Source: Branchiostoma lanceolatum
Lineage: Eukaryota; Chordata; Leptocardii; Amphioxiformes; Branchiostomatidae
Direction of reading: 5' to 3'
NCBI RefSeq assembly: GCF_035083965.1
Contig: NC_089723.1
Location: forward strand, 34,770,193-34,834,192
Length of the DNA stretch: 64,000 nt
This document shows, piece by piece, positions 40,301-49,570 of this stretch. Every line of letters starts with the position of its first letter. The stretch's first letter is position 1. The translations under genes were made by a program, and so were the position numbers. Below the pieces are notes generated by a model. The model was not told where the DNA came from, did no database searches, and saw nothing but the letters and a program-made list of their open reading frames with translations.

Positions 40301-43300
40301 CGTCCCTTTACGAGGAGTCCTACATTTGGTATTATCTGTGTTCTATATCCCTTTTTCTTCTTTCTTTCTTCTCTCTCTCTTTCTCTTTCTCTAGCTGCGT
40401 AGTTACAATCACTCAGAAATAGACACCATGACAAAATTACAAAACGTTGATAACTTCAACAGAAGATGGGAATGACTTAATGGCAATGATGACACACTTA
40501 CCGAAGGAGTAAGCCTCTATGATTTTCTTGATTTGCTGCAAAGAAGTAATGATTGCTTTGTTCAGATAAAGCGAGACAGACGTTGCTCTGGACTGAGTGA
40601 TCGATGGCAAACTTTGAACATGAAAAAGAAAGCAAACTTTTGTATTTAGTTACCTCTGTTTTAAAGTTTTGAGTTTTTTAAAGAAAATCAATCGACGTGT
40701 ATAGTGATATGTAGTCTATCGCATTGAAGTGCAGTATATTCAAGACATTATTCATTTACATTTCTGTTTTATTTAGCCAGGGTGGCCCATCTCAGTGGAA
40801 GACACTCATTATCCCTCTCCCATTCATAATCCTGACTCTAAACATTACCTTGTTATTCCTGGAGCAGAGGATCTCGATGAGAACCGACTCGTCCGTGCCC
40901 GTGCCCTCCATGGCGCCCCTCAGGCACCGCGCGTCGTACAGCCGCGGCGGCGTCATCAGAGCCCACACCAGCCGCCCGAAGTCGTTATCCGCCCCGAGCA
41001 TGGTCACCAGGTCCCCGATCAGATCCTGCCGTAAATACATATTCATTTATGAATGGTTTATTTCATTAATACATTGCAGCCAGACGAGGCTAAATTACGT
41101 ATGACTTACACGCTTGACATATATGGATACCCTTTTGCTAACCCTTGATAGAACAAGAGATGCAAAAAAGGAATTTCTGCTGCAGTACCAAGGTCACATA
41201 CCAGGGGGCCCAAAATCGACCTTGAATTTCGGCTTCACAACACCTGCCCACATACCAAATATCATTGTACTCCATCAAGAGGTTCTTGAGTTATGCTGAC
41301 TACAGTAGTCCGGAAACACAAACAGACAGACAGACACACAGACACACCCAAAACTATATCTCCATTTTTCATTGAGATAAATATAGAGGGTAACGAGGAA
41401 TTAGACCACAGCATGTCCAGGACCAAGATACGAAAACCGGAAGTTCTGCTGCGGTACTAAGATCGGCCACCAGGAGGCCCAAAATACCCCTCGCTTACCA
41501 ACATACCAAATATCACTGCAATCCATCCAGAGCTAGAGGCTCTTGACATATTGCGCCGGAAATGCATACACACGCACACACACACGCACATACAGATGAG
41601 CACAGTGTCGAATGCGAACCATGCAGGAGCTTTGAGTTATCGACGACTACATTGCTGAACATTTACAGAGTAGAAGCATCCCTACTGATAAGTCTGTTTC
41701 TTTGCTTGTTTTTGTCTGTTTGCTTGCTTATTTATTTATGTCAGTTTACATATGTGTTTGTTTTGTTTGTTCGTTCGTTCGTTCGTTTGTTGGTTTGTTG
41801 GTTTGTTGGCTGGTTTGTTTGATTATTCTAGATAAAAAAAAGTGTTGAGGGTGCTATCGTTCAGCACATCACCGAAAGTAATAAGTACCTCGTCGAAGTC
41901 TATCTCGTATTGCATGGCGATCTCCATCCGTTGCCTTTGGCTGCGGTGCGCCAGGATGTCGATCAGTTTCTGCTCATCCACATCTAGATGTAGAGACAGG
42001 GTTGATACAGGTTGAAGCAAAGTAACATGCGCCAGTTCATGTATCCTTCAGTTGATTGCAAAGTCGAGAGTAAAATCTGCTGTATGATCTTAGTGTACAT
42101 GTATATGTACAAGTACATATTCGATTATGACATACATTTGCCAAACTTTGCGGAAACACTGCCGCATTGTTAGTAATAAAATATTAAAGGAAGGTAAAGC
42201 AATCATCCTCTATCTAGGTGAAACATGATGCGTTTTCAAGTAGCTAGTGGTAGTGCTATGCGGCTTCGATACGGCTCACGTTTTCAGCCAAGCACACGGG
42301 TCACCCCTCCTCTTCTTGATAAGTGTGTTGGGTTCTTTTACGTTCAAAGGTTTGACGCTTGATACTATCGACTGAACCTTCCCCATACAGATTCTTATCT
42401 TAACATAAAACATCGGTGAGTATACTAAATGTAGTGTAGGATCTATCGCCTTCATTTACGCAAGTAATGAAAAGTAACATGCACTTATAAGATTCTATCT
42501 ACATCGAATTAACAGTGACCACTTATCTGATCTATCAGGTGGTAGGAAAAAAGCCTTTGAACTTGGAAGTTTGAAAGAAAACTCCTACCTCTCTCCATCA
42601 CAATACTGCGTAGAGCCTTGGCGTCCGCCGTCCTGTCGAAGTCCTTGGCAGGGAGGACGGTTCCCCAGTACTTCTTCTGCGGGGCTGCCGCCTCTTTCGC
42701 TGGCTCCTCTATGGCATCAGTGTGCAGCTGTTGCCAGAACTTGGTGTCCTGTGAGTAAGTATCATGAATGAACTTTATTGCTCGACAATCGTACATGGTA
42801 CAATGTATGACATTAAATCAACAATACTATTAGCCTAATCAATCCTACTTTTCTAAGTACAAAATATTATCGAAACCAGTATATTGTTTACAATATAGTC
42901 ATGTATGGGTAATTCTGTCTCGCTTTTGGAATGATTTATGGAGGAATTGACCTATGTAGATGGATATAGGAGTCGGACATCGTCATTTTAATCCGTGAAC
43001 ATCAGGCTGGTAAGTCACTGAATAAAATGCGCTTTGTACACAACCAAGTGTTCTATTTACCACGACGTTTCAGTTTTACCGTCTGTTCCCCGCCACGTGT
43101 CTTTATTCAAAGTCCGAGGAATTCACGTAGCAACAGGGCCCATAAACACTCTATCACACTTTTTGGGTGTGATGAAACTAGATTTGAATATACTACATCT
43201 AGTGCATTTTCGAATCAGTCGGACTGTGCGCCTTTAAAAGTCCTAAATAGCATTTTAACCCAAAGTTTACATTCCCGTGCCCCCTTCCACTCTGTCTCGT

Positions 43301-44421
43301 ACAACTCAAGCAGTCATTTAACACTGCAGCACTCGTCTCCAATGAAGCAGAACGGATTTCAGAGGTCATTCTTGTGGTTTAAACGGCATGTATAATTGAC
43401 TCGTCGCACATACTTTTCGTAAACACGTCAAGTAGCTGTTAGCGTTGTGGGTTCTTAAAGTCGTGAGATCTGACTTAATTTGATACGCGACTTGAGTCTA
43501 AAGAGTCTGTTGCTTGCATAAGTTCGCACTTCGTCTCAAAACACTTTAAGCACATTAAGTATATCAACGTGAAAGAGTGATATATTTGATGGTCACAAGT
43601 CAACGTTGCCTTGTTGGTAAATTCACGAACAGAAATATCGAGATCAGGCTAAAATTGGCAATATTACAATCAAATCCTAAGTATGAAATGAAGTATATTT
43701 TCTTGTATACTAAAAGATAATGAAATTTTTTTTAGAAATACTTGTAAATGATATAAATAACTTACACGGAAAAGTTCTCTATAACATATCTAAGAGAAGG
43801 CTATCAAGACCATCCGAAAGTTTGCACGCTCGCGCTCTTGGACACCCTATGTTTACCTGATCGTACACATTAGCATTCTACACAGGTTTGATAGTGAAAG
43901 GGGCTCGTGTATGAAATAATCAACATACTTTCCCCACCCAACCCCTCTTTGTCAAATGATCGTCATTATCATCATTACACATGAGCTGCTAATACTGCAA
44001 CCATACAGCACACAAAGTGGCGAAATAGACCCAAACGTTTTGGAAAAATCTTTCTGGTCCCGTCTATTGTACAGAGACTGTAGTTAAATCACGATGTCGC
44101 GGGTCGTTGAGTGTCCTCATACAATGAAGGCCTCTAACTTGAAGGTCATTCGTATGACACTGAAGGTGTGTCATGTTTACCAATGGCTTAAGAAGTCATA
44201 CCATAAACAGTTGTCATAGATAAACTCGTTACGTTTTGGTTGGCACAAATCATAACAGACGTCCTGTTTGGTTGACCCAGGCCCCACAGACAACACTGGG
44301 CGCAGATTTGTGTAATCTGTGTAAGTATCTAGTGTCCAAGAAAATGTGATTTATCCCATTAAACATGGGTCCTTTTCTCACCAAGATTCAATAGCAAACC
44401 TACCTCTTTCTTGGTTGCCAT
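37243..44421 (-). CDS. Annexin, complete gene of 11 coding exons
   Basis: Annexins bind acidic phospholipids in a calcium-dependent way. Joining the exons (ATG at 44421-44419, TAA at 37245-37243) gives 349 residues: a short N-terminal arm ([17 protein letters not shown]...) and four annexin repeats. The type-2 calcium loop GxGTDE is intact in repeat 2 ([13 protein letters not shown]) and repeat 4 (GFGTDEETL). It is degenerate in repeat 1 ([13 protein letters not shown]) and repeat 3 ([11 protein letters not shown]). The C-terminus ends [17 protein letters not shown], as in the family. The arm is short, without the Gly/Tyr/Pro tail of ANXA7/11. I cannot assign a vertebrate subfamily; ANXA1/2-like is possible because repeat 1 of ANXA1 also has a VDE without GT. 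It is convergent with SYCP2 and lies downstream of CFAP95 on the same strand. Confidence 0.92.
37839..37951 (-). CDS. Annexin exon 10
   Basis: [38 protein letters not shown]: first half of repeat 4 with a canonical GFGTDE loop. Donor GTAGGG. Confidence 0.92.
38445..38541 (-). CDS. Annexin exon 9
   Basis: [32 protein letters not shown] plus one base: end of repeat 3. Acceptor CTGCAG, donor GTACGT. Confidence 0.9.
38932..39015 (-). CDS. Annexin exon 8
   Basis: [28 protein letters not shown]: repeat 3 helices. The calcium loop is replaced by LGPSLE. Acceptor TTGGCAG, donor GTCAGT. Confidence 0.92.
39156..39361. mobile_element. Foldback element, TAGCCTCTACCAGG family, 206 bp
   Basis: Almost the whole element is one palindrome. 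The first 80 bases of each arm are exact reverse complements (ends TAGCCTCTACCAGGCTTCCG), and the central 20-odd bases per arm differ at about five places. The flanks GTCTTGGTG and GTATTGGTG form a 9-bp target duplication with one mismatch. Located in annexin intron 7, inside what looks like an older inverted-repeat element. Confidence 0.85.
39562..39627 (-). CDS. Annexin exon 7
   Basis: [22 protein letters not shown], the linker between repeats 2 and 3. Acceptor CCCGCAG, donor GTACGT. Confidence 0.88.
40150..40229 (-). CDS. Annexin exon 6
   Basis: [27 protein letters not shown]: end of repeat 2 with the E-T-D-G loop. Acceptor ATATTAG, donor GTAAGA. Confidence 0.92.
40502..40535 (-). CDS. 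Annexin exon 5
   Basis: [11 protein letters not shown] plus one base (a 34-nt exon). Acceptor TTGCAG, donor GTAAGT. This matches the small annexin exon encoding a single helix. Confidence 0.88.
40849..41025 (-). CDS. Annexin exon 4
   Basis: [58 protein letters not shown]: end of repeat 1 and start of repeat 2 with a canonical loop. GC-rich. Acceptor GGCAG, donor GTAATG. Confidence 0.93.
41125..41600. repeat. Two related interspersed repeats with (CA)n-rich ends
   Basis: Two diverged units share 'ttctgctg(c)agtac', 'ggcccaaaat', 'cataccaaatatca', 'atccatc' and 'aggttcttgagttatg' (about 41160-41300 and 41440-41560). They end in CA/GACA-rich runs. Similar text appears at 58440-58580 and 60340-60500. 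Confidence 0.55.
41753..41822. repeat. Simple repeat, (TTTG/TTCG)n
   Basis: A run of tgtttgttttgttt, then ttcgttcgttcgttcg and ttggtttgttgg units in annexin intron 3. Confidence 0.85.
41889..41983 (-). CDS. Annexin exon 3
   Basis: (D)[31 protein letters not shown]: repeat 1 helices. The loop reads ERDVDE. Acceptor CATCTAG, donor GTACTT. Confidence 0.92.
42589..42748 (-). CDS. Annexin exon 2
   Basis: [51 protein letters not shown] plus one base: the N-terminal arm and first helix of repeat 1. Acceptor CTCACAG, donor GTAGGA. Confidence 0.9.
42749..44403 (-). other. Annexin intron 1
   Basis: No repeat family or exon recognised; the 122-codon plus-strand open frame near 43027 has no familiar domain. 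Confidence 0.45.
44404..44421 (-). CDS. Annexin exon 1 (start)
   Basis: MATKKE then donor GTAGGT, phase 0 into exon 2. The short first coding exon and 1.65-kb intron are inferred from frame and splice signal. Confidence 0.7.
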
Positions 44422-46020
44422 TTCTCTACCTTGTATCAGTCACAAATCCGCAGGAAAGATGAAAACGCGTCGATGTTTTTGCCCCACACAAACAAGCAGC
44501 TAGCTCTACTGATTTCGCCTAGTTAACTGCCAACAGCGCCCTGGGCGGACCTTTTAAACAGTTGACCCGACGACAACGCCTGCTGTGACGTCCGTCCAGT
44601 ACCCTCCCAGTTAGTCACCAGGATTATGACGGCCAAAGTGCCCGCGTCAGGCCGAAAAGCTTTGGGTAAAATGACGCAAATATGATTCACATAGGCCGTG
44701 CCTTGCAAGAAACTGAGATAAAGAAAAGGGGGCGTGTCGATCGTTTGTGGTTGGATTTATAAACAAAAGAACCTTAAGAAATCAAAACTTCATTTTTCAA
44801 TTGAAAGGGTTGGGTTAGTGACAACCTACACCAGATACAAGTTCATAAATGTATGGAAATTTAAAATCAGAGGGAAGAATGATGTGATGTTTGTATCTTT
44901 TATGATTGTTATGAAATAGCCGTTTACGCCGGAATTCCCCAGTTAATGAGCCCCCGCCTTGTCATGCCCTGAAGATGTGCGTAAAGAACAGGATCAGCAA
45001 GATTCTGGTCGAACCATCCGGTCATCACCCGGGTCCCCGAAGGCGTTAGCCTCCTTAGCAGGGTCTATGACGAGCTTATTATGTGCTTTATTTCTATGGT
45101 ATATCAGTTCTCTTTTTTCTGTGGGTCGCCTCCATCCACAAGAAATCGAGTACCGAAAACTGATATGGCATCAGAATAAATGGCAGACTACAAGCCTCCC
45201 AACAGCGTCCGTCGCTGAGCCTGCAATGGAGGCTATTGGTGGTTGATGCGAGAAATTTCAATCAGTCTACGGCGTTTACAGTCGCTCACACCAACGAAGG
45301 ACGTTCAATTGCTCACACGGAAGGATGCCCATTGCCTACTGTTCTTTCAACTACTAACTAGTATTCCGTTTTAAGCCATTCACTCATTACTCTCTCTCTC
45401 TCTCTCTCTCTGTAAATCGTTCACCTTGTGTCACTACAAAATACCATTTATTCTGCAAATGTGACTTTTCCTTTTTTCAAACTTTCAGCAAGACAACAAA
45501 ATGATGCATGTAAACAATAATCCATGTTTAGTATACTCTTATTGTTCTTGTTAGTTATTGGCATTAAAGGCACTGAGAAGTATACATGCATACTCATATT
45601 TTTCCTTTATCGGCAAAGATCTCAAACTTCTTGACACAAGCTGTAGAAGGAAGAAACTGAGAACTCAGTCTGCTAAATCAGTTAAAAGCAATCTTGTTCT
45701 GTCAATAAGCACTTTCCATGCTATAATACTGACCTTCCTGACAACTTGCTTCCTGGTAAAAAACTGATGAAAACAGCAGCATTAATCTTATATCATTATC
45801 CACAGTACTGACATGCAGTCTGTACTTAACAATTGTGCTTTTGTCAATAAGTCTACCTGCATGTACCTGTATATAAGAAAGTACACTTACCACAACATGT
45901 ATATAAACTTATATTATATGCATAGCTTAACTGTTAGCAGCATTGAGGTTAATGTGCGTACACTTGTTAAAAGTTTAAAACTTGCATAGGGCTGTGCAAA
46001 GTGGTCTTCTGTTTCCCCTC
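44422..46020. other. Annexin upstream region
   Basis: Holds the annexin 5'UTR/promoter and the downstream flank of CFAP95. A (TC)n run lies at 45391-45411. No gene recognised. Confidence 0.45.
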
Positions 46021-46240
46021 TACTGTAAATAGTAAAATGTTGCATATATACAGATAAGACTATACATGGACTACACAGAACTTCCGTTAATCTTGAAACT
46101 TTCGCAGTTTTATTTTTGTGGGTGGTTTTATTCTCTCCATTGCGAATATGTCTGTCTTGTATAAAATCATTTCAATAGTGAATTCTAAACGCCATAAAAA
46201 ATGGAATAAGACCACTGCAAAAGTAGATAAATGTACAGTA
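46021..46240. mobile_element. TACTGTAAA-ended MITE, copy 3
   Basis: Begins TACTGTAAATAG and ends AAATGTACAGTA. The interior 'tttcgcagttttatttttgt' is matched in reverse by 'ataagaccactgcaaaag'. Just 3' of CFAP95. Confidence 0.6.
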
Positions 46241-46380
46241 ATCTGTTGAGTTATTTCTAATGTTGTATTATCCTACAACAGAACTGTTTAAACCATGAAA
46301 TTAGAACACTGTGAAAACATCCTTTTCCCTTCTACCCTGTGAAAATTTACAGTTACTGTATCATTTAAAGGTCAATTAGG

Positions 46381-46569
46381 TCACGTGAGTCGAGAAGGGA
46401 TGGTGTTGGTCGGTTTGAAGATCTCGTGCTTGACTCCGGAGTTGGCGTACATTCCGCTCTCGTCCTGCCAGGTGTTGATGCCCGAGCGCCGGTAGTCGGC
46501 GGTGTCCGTGAACTGGGAGTGGCACTTCTTGTACGCTACAGAGTCGTCAGGGAAGTCTGGGGGCTGCTC
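46381..46569 (-). CDS. CFAP95: CFAP95 exon 6 (stop)
   Basis: EQPPDFPDDSVAYKKCHSQF, TDTADYRRSGINTWQDESGM, YANSGVKHEIFKPTNTIPSR LT then TGA. Acceptor CCACAG. Confidence 0.95.
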   Translation of the reverse strand, partial: EQPPDFPDDSVAYKKCHSQFTDTADYRRSGINTWQDESGMYANSGVKHEIFKPTNTIPSRLT

Positions 46570-49513
46570 CTGTGGAAATGGTTTGGTGATAGAAGTCAGT
46601 CACAAATGCTTTTTAACATCTTATACACATACTTTAACCTTCTCCCTGCTGCCTTACTCTGTAGCCAATAGTCAATTGGGTGCCAATCGGCTTCTTCAGA
46701 GTGCTGAAGGTTAAGCCGTTGAACTTTTCATTGTTGTCCAGTGTGAGCAGCAAAACTTCGGATAGCTGTTATTTCAACGTCAACAAAAGCTAAAGTAGCA
46801 AAATGCTTGACAGACATTAGATAAATTAAGCCCTTCCCGCACCAGATCTATCTCCACTTGAACACAATAGCCCATTGGCCACACAACTTTTGAGAAATGA
46901 TTACAGCAAGGTGCTAAACCCTAATGCTGCATGTTAAGCAGAGAAAGCAATATATCTGATTCTTTTTTAAGTCGACCGAACACTCTACTCACTTGGCCAT
47001 TGCGCTGGTGAGTGACATGCAACACTGCAATGTCTAATAATTACAAAACATTCCCCATGAATGGGAAACATTACTCAGAATCTAGATAGAATACTTTTCT
47101 ACATGATCAACTGAGCATTTCTATTCACATGTGTGACCGATATGTACTTACAGGTGCAGGTGTGTATGGGTAGGGGGCTTTGTAGTCTGCCCTGTGTGTA
47201 GTCTCCAGGTGCCTGTCAAATCAAAATTAGATAAGTCAGTACATGCTAGCATCAGTGTTGCAGATGACATCTGACCTCTCAATGCAACTACTAGGTTGAA
47301 ATTTTACATCTATTTTTTTATCATCACAAAATCAACATTGCTTTTGGTATATTGTGCTAAAGAGAGTTTTACAAAGTGAAAAAATGTTTGATTCTAAATT
47401 GTTGACATACCTTTTTCCATAGTCTGAATGATGTCTGGGTAGCACAGCACCAAATCCAGTAGTAGGAGCTCCTGTGTCCCTGCAGATGCAGAAACAGAGA
47501 TGTTTAAGACTCTTCTCAACTTGGACTTACTTCCCACTTTCAAATATAGGATCCCACATTATTGGATTGAAATACTGTCCATAACACCTGCTAACATAAT
47601 TCCACCAGGGTACATAATTCCGCCGCTCTGAAAAGATATGTCCAACCCATAGATAAGTCCCCCAGTATAATGCACTCCTGTATATCTCAACTGTTCATAC
47701 CTGGGGGTGCTGCACTAGAGATCTCTCAAACCCACTGCTTTTCAAAGTGGCGGATTTATGTAAACCTGCGGATTACTGTTAATGGAGGTTAACTAGAAGT
47801 AGGTATTTACTAGCAAATATGTTACGGTTCTCCTCAGACAAACATTAAGTCTCACCTTTCCAAGTTGAGGTGGTTGATGGTGGCGAGGTCCCCCATGGGC
47901 TTACTGGTCACCTTCTCCTCAAAATCCTTCTTCAGCTTCACCTGGCCCATCTGGTACTGGGTGGAGGTCAGGGGGAATGACTGAGGGAGAGAAAGGAATA
48001 TAGATGAATACAGGAAGGAGGGAAGGAAGGATGTTACATCATCATCATCAGTCGACATACTTATGCATCGTCAGGGTTATACCGCCCCTTATGGGATGGT
48101 ACACTCTTTCATTGGCTGATACAAGATGGGGATGTGCCAGGTCTCCCGTCCGGGCGAATGATGTAAATCACTGTATGGCTGATATGAGACAGAGGTTTGC
48201 CAGGCCTCCATCCGGGTGACTTGTAGTGAATGGATGTTATACAAGTTCATAATTATCTTATATGTGGTCCTACACGGCAAAAAAATTCCTACTGTAAATT
48301 CATTTAATTTTGCTGTGGTTTTATTCTGTGGTAGGAGGGAAAAGGAAGTTTCTGTGGTGTTTTAAATTCATGGATGAAACAGTTTGTAGTGCAGTAGTCA
48401 TACAAGGGAGACATATTCGCAGTCTCATGAATTCTCAGTGGAGAGGGCACTGCCAAAAACAAGAGAATACAACCATCGCAAAAGTATTAACATTTACAGT
48501 ATCTGGACATCACCAGACATGCAATGGCATCAAATTCTTCATAAATTGTTGAAAAACAGTGGGAATAATCTCATTTTGTATTTTTTTTTTTTGGTAGGGC
48601 CCTTCTTCATTGGTCGCATTGCATTGGCAGTGGCACACAAGCAAGCCAGATCCAATCATCTGTTTTAAGATGAAATCTGGGATAGTAAAACGTATTTGAC
48701 GTTTTTCTGCTGGACATAACTGTTAACCCTGAGTAACTCACCCCATCTGTGACGTCCAGTATCCTCCTGTAGGTGGAGTGGTGCATCTTGTTCTTCATGG
48801 GAGGTTTGTTTACCACATCGTAGTCCTTGGGATGGGCCTCTCGTGCCTGGTGCCTGAAATTAACATTTACAAAGGGTTTCAATGCTGTTTGTGTGTGTAT
48901 ATGGAAGAAAATTCAGTCTAGACTGTCAGAGTCGTTCTGTTTAGTGGGTCATGGTTGCTTAGTAATTTTCATGTCATAACGTTACCATAATGCCGATGAT
49001 TTGTATCTAAACAGAAAGCTTCGCAGTGTCACAATGCACAAATTTTGAAGATTTTTAGACTTTTAAGATTTAATAGCAACATTACTGCTTAGTTGAATTC
49101 GGAACATCAAAACAGTTAACGTTTCTTAACGCTAACATTACACGTAACGTTAGTAAGCTGCAAACAAACAAGAAAACAAGAAACAGTTAAACCTCAAATT
49201 ACCAACTACGAAACAGCGTTCAAGTATTATCTTTATAGACGCTGAAACGGCAAAATCGTCTAAACAAAAAAATTCAACACATTGCTAACCTTGCCGATAG
49301 AAAGAAGAAAATAGCAGCCAACACACATGGATCTTATTATAAAAGCACTCAACACACTCAAGTTCACCTACTCTGCTCTACAAAATTTAACCCGGAGACT
49401 GACCAGTTTGAGTTCAGCGTTACCGGACTGTAGTCCATGTGATCTGAGCGCAGATAGAGGGAACCCTTCCTCTCTACAAAGTCCGGCAACATCCCGTAGT
49501 CGAAAGTCTCCAT
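46381..49513 (-). CDS. CFAP95: CFAP95 (C9orf135), complete gene of 6 coding exons
   Basis: CFAP95 is a small cilia- and flagella-associated protein of the DUF4483 family found with doublet microtubules. The six exons join in phase to give 221 residues (human about 229). Hallmarks in order: LPDFVERKGSLYLRSDH, then NWHQAREAHPKDYDV, STYRRI, TGFGAVLPRHHSDYGKR, ETTHRADYKAPYPYTP, KKCHSQFTD and SGINTWQDESGMYANSGVK. All have clear vertebrate counterparts. The start used is ATG 49513; an in-frame ATG at 49570 would add 19 residues (MLHRSSDVLFFRCSPSERN). An X-box lies about 350 bp upstream. The 3' end is near TGA 46383-46381. Confidence 0.95.
46633..46715 (+). repeat. TTAACCTT short repeat, copy 7
   Basis: TTTAACCTTCTCCCTGCTGC ... 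gccaatagtcaattgggtgc ... GTGCTGAAGGTTAA, the copy with the best preserved inverted ends; in CFAP95 intron 5. Confidence 0.88.
46838..47010 (-). repeat. tRNA-derived SINE (AATGGCCTAG family), copy 3 (minus)
   Basis: The plus strand reads gcaccagatctatctccact ... gttaagcagagaaagca ... cacttggccattgcgctgg, the reverse of the copies at 28567 and 34514, with the middle diverged. Confidence 0.65.
47152..47212 (-). CDS. CFAP95: CFAP95 exon 5
   Basis: (R)HLETTHRADYKAPYPYTPAP. Acceptor TGACAG, donor GTAAGT. Confidence 0.92.
47411..47479 (-). CDS. CFAP95: CFAP95 exon 4
   Basis: DTGAPTTGFGAVLPRHHSDY GK plus two bases. Acceptor CTGCAG, donor GTATGT. Confidence 0.93.
47654..47794. repeat. Dispersed repeat R1, copy 2
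   Basis: agtcccccagtataatgcac ... ggtgctgcactagagatctc ... aaacccactgcttttcaaag, matching 13976-14095. In CFAP95 intron 3. Confidence 0.75.
47856..47980 (-). CDS. CFAP95: CFAP95 exon 3
   Basis: SFPLTSTQYQMGQVKLKKDF, EEKVTSKPMGDLATINHLNL E plus two bases. Acceptor CCCTCAG, donor GTGAGA. Confidence 0.88.
48094..48230. repeat. Two-copy tandem repeat, about 64 bp
   Basis: Units share 'ggctgatac/atgag', 'tgccaggtctcc/tgccaggcctcc' and 'gtccgggcga/atccgggtga'. In CFAP95 intron 2. Confidence 0.6.
48290..48501. mobile_element. TACTGTAAA-ended MITE, copy 4
   Basis: TACTGTAAATTC at the left and ATTTACAGTA at the right; internal 'gctgtggttttattctgtgg' and 'accatcgcaaaagtatt'. In CFAP95 intron 2. Confidence 0.7.
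48742..48853 (-). CDS. CFAP95: CFAP95 exon 2
   Basis: (W)HQAREAHPKDYDVVNKPPM, KNKMHHSTYRRILDVTDG. Acceptor TTTCAG, donor GTGAGT. Confidence 0.94.
49404..49513 (-). CDS. CFAP95: CFAP95 exon 1 (start)
   Basis: METFDYGMLPDFVERKGSLY, LRSDHMDYSPVTLNSN plus two bases of Trp. Donor GTCAGT. Confidence 0.92.
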
Positions 49514-49570
49514 GTTTCGTTCTGACGGCGAGCAGCGAAAGAAAAGTACGTCTGAACTTCGGTGCAACAA

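Noticed and set aside
43027..43395. 122-codon frame in annexin intron 1
   Set aside because: Composition looks random and it is antisense to the annexin gene; no homology recognised.
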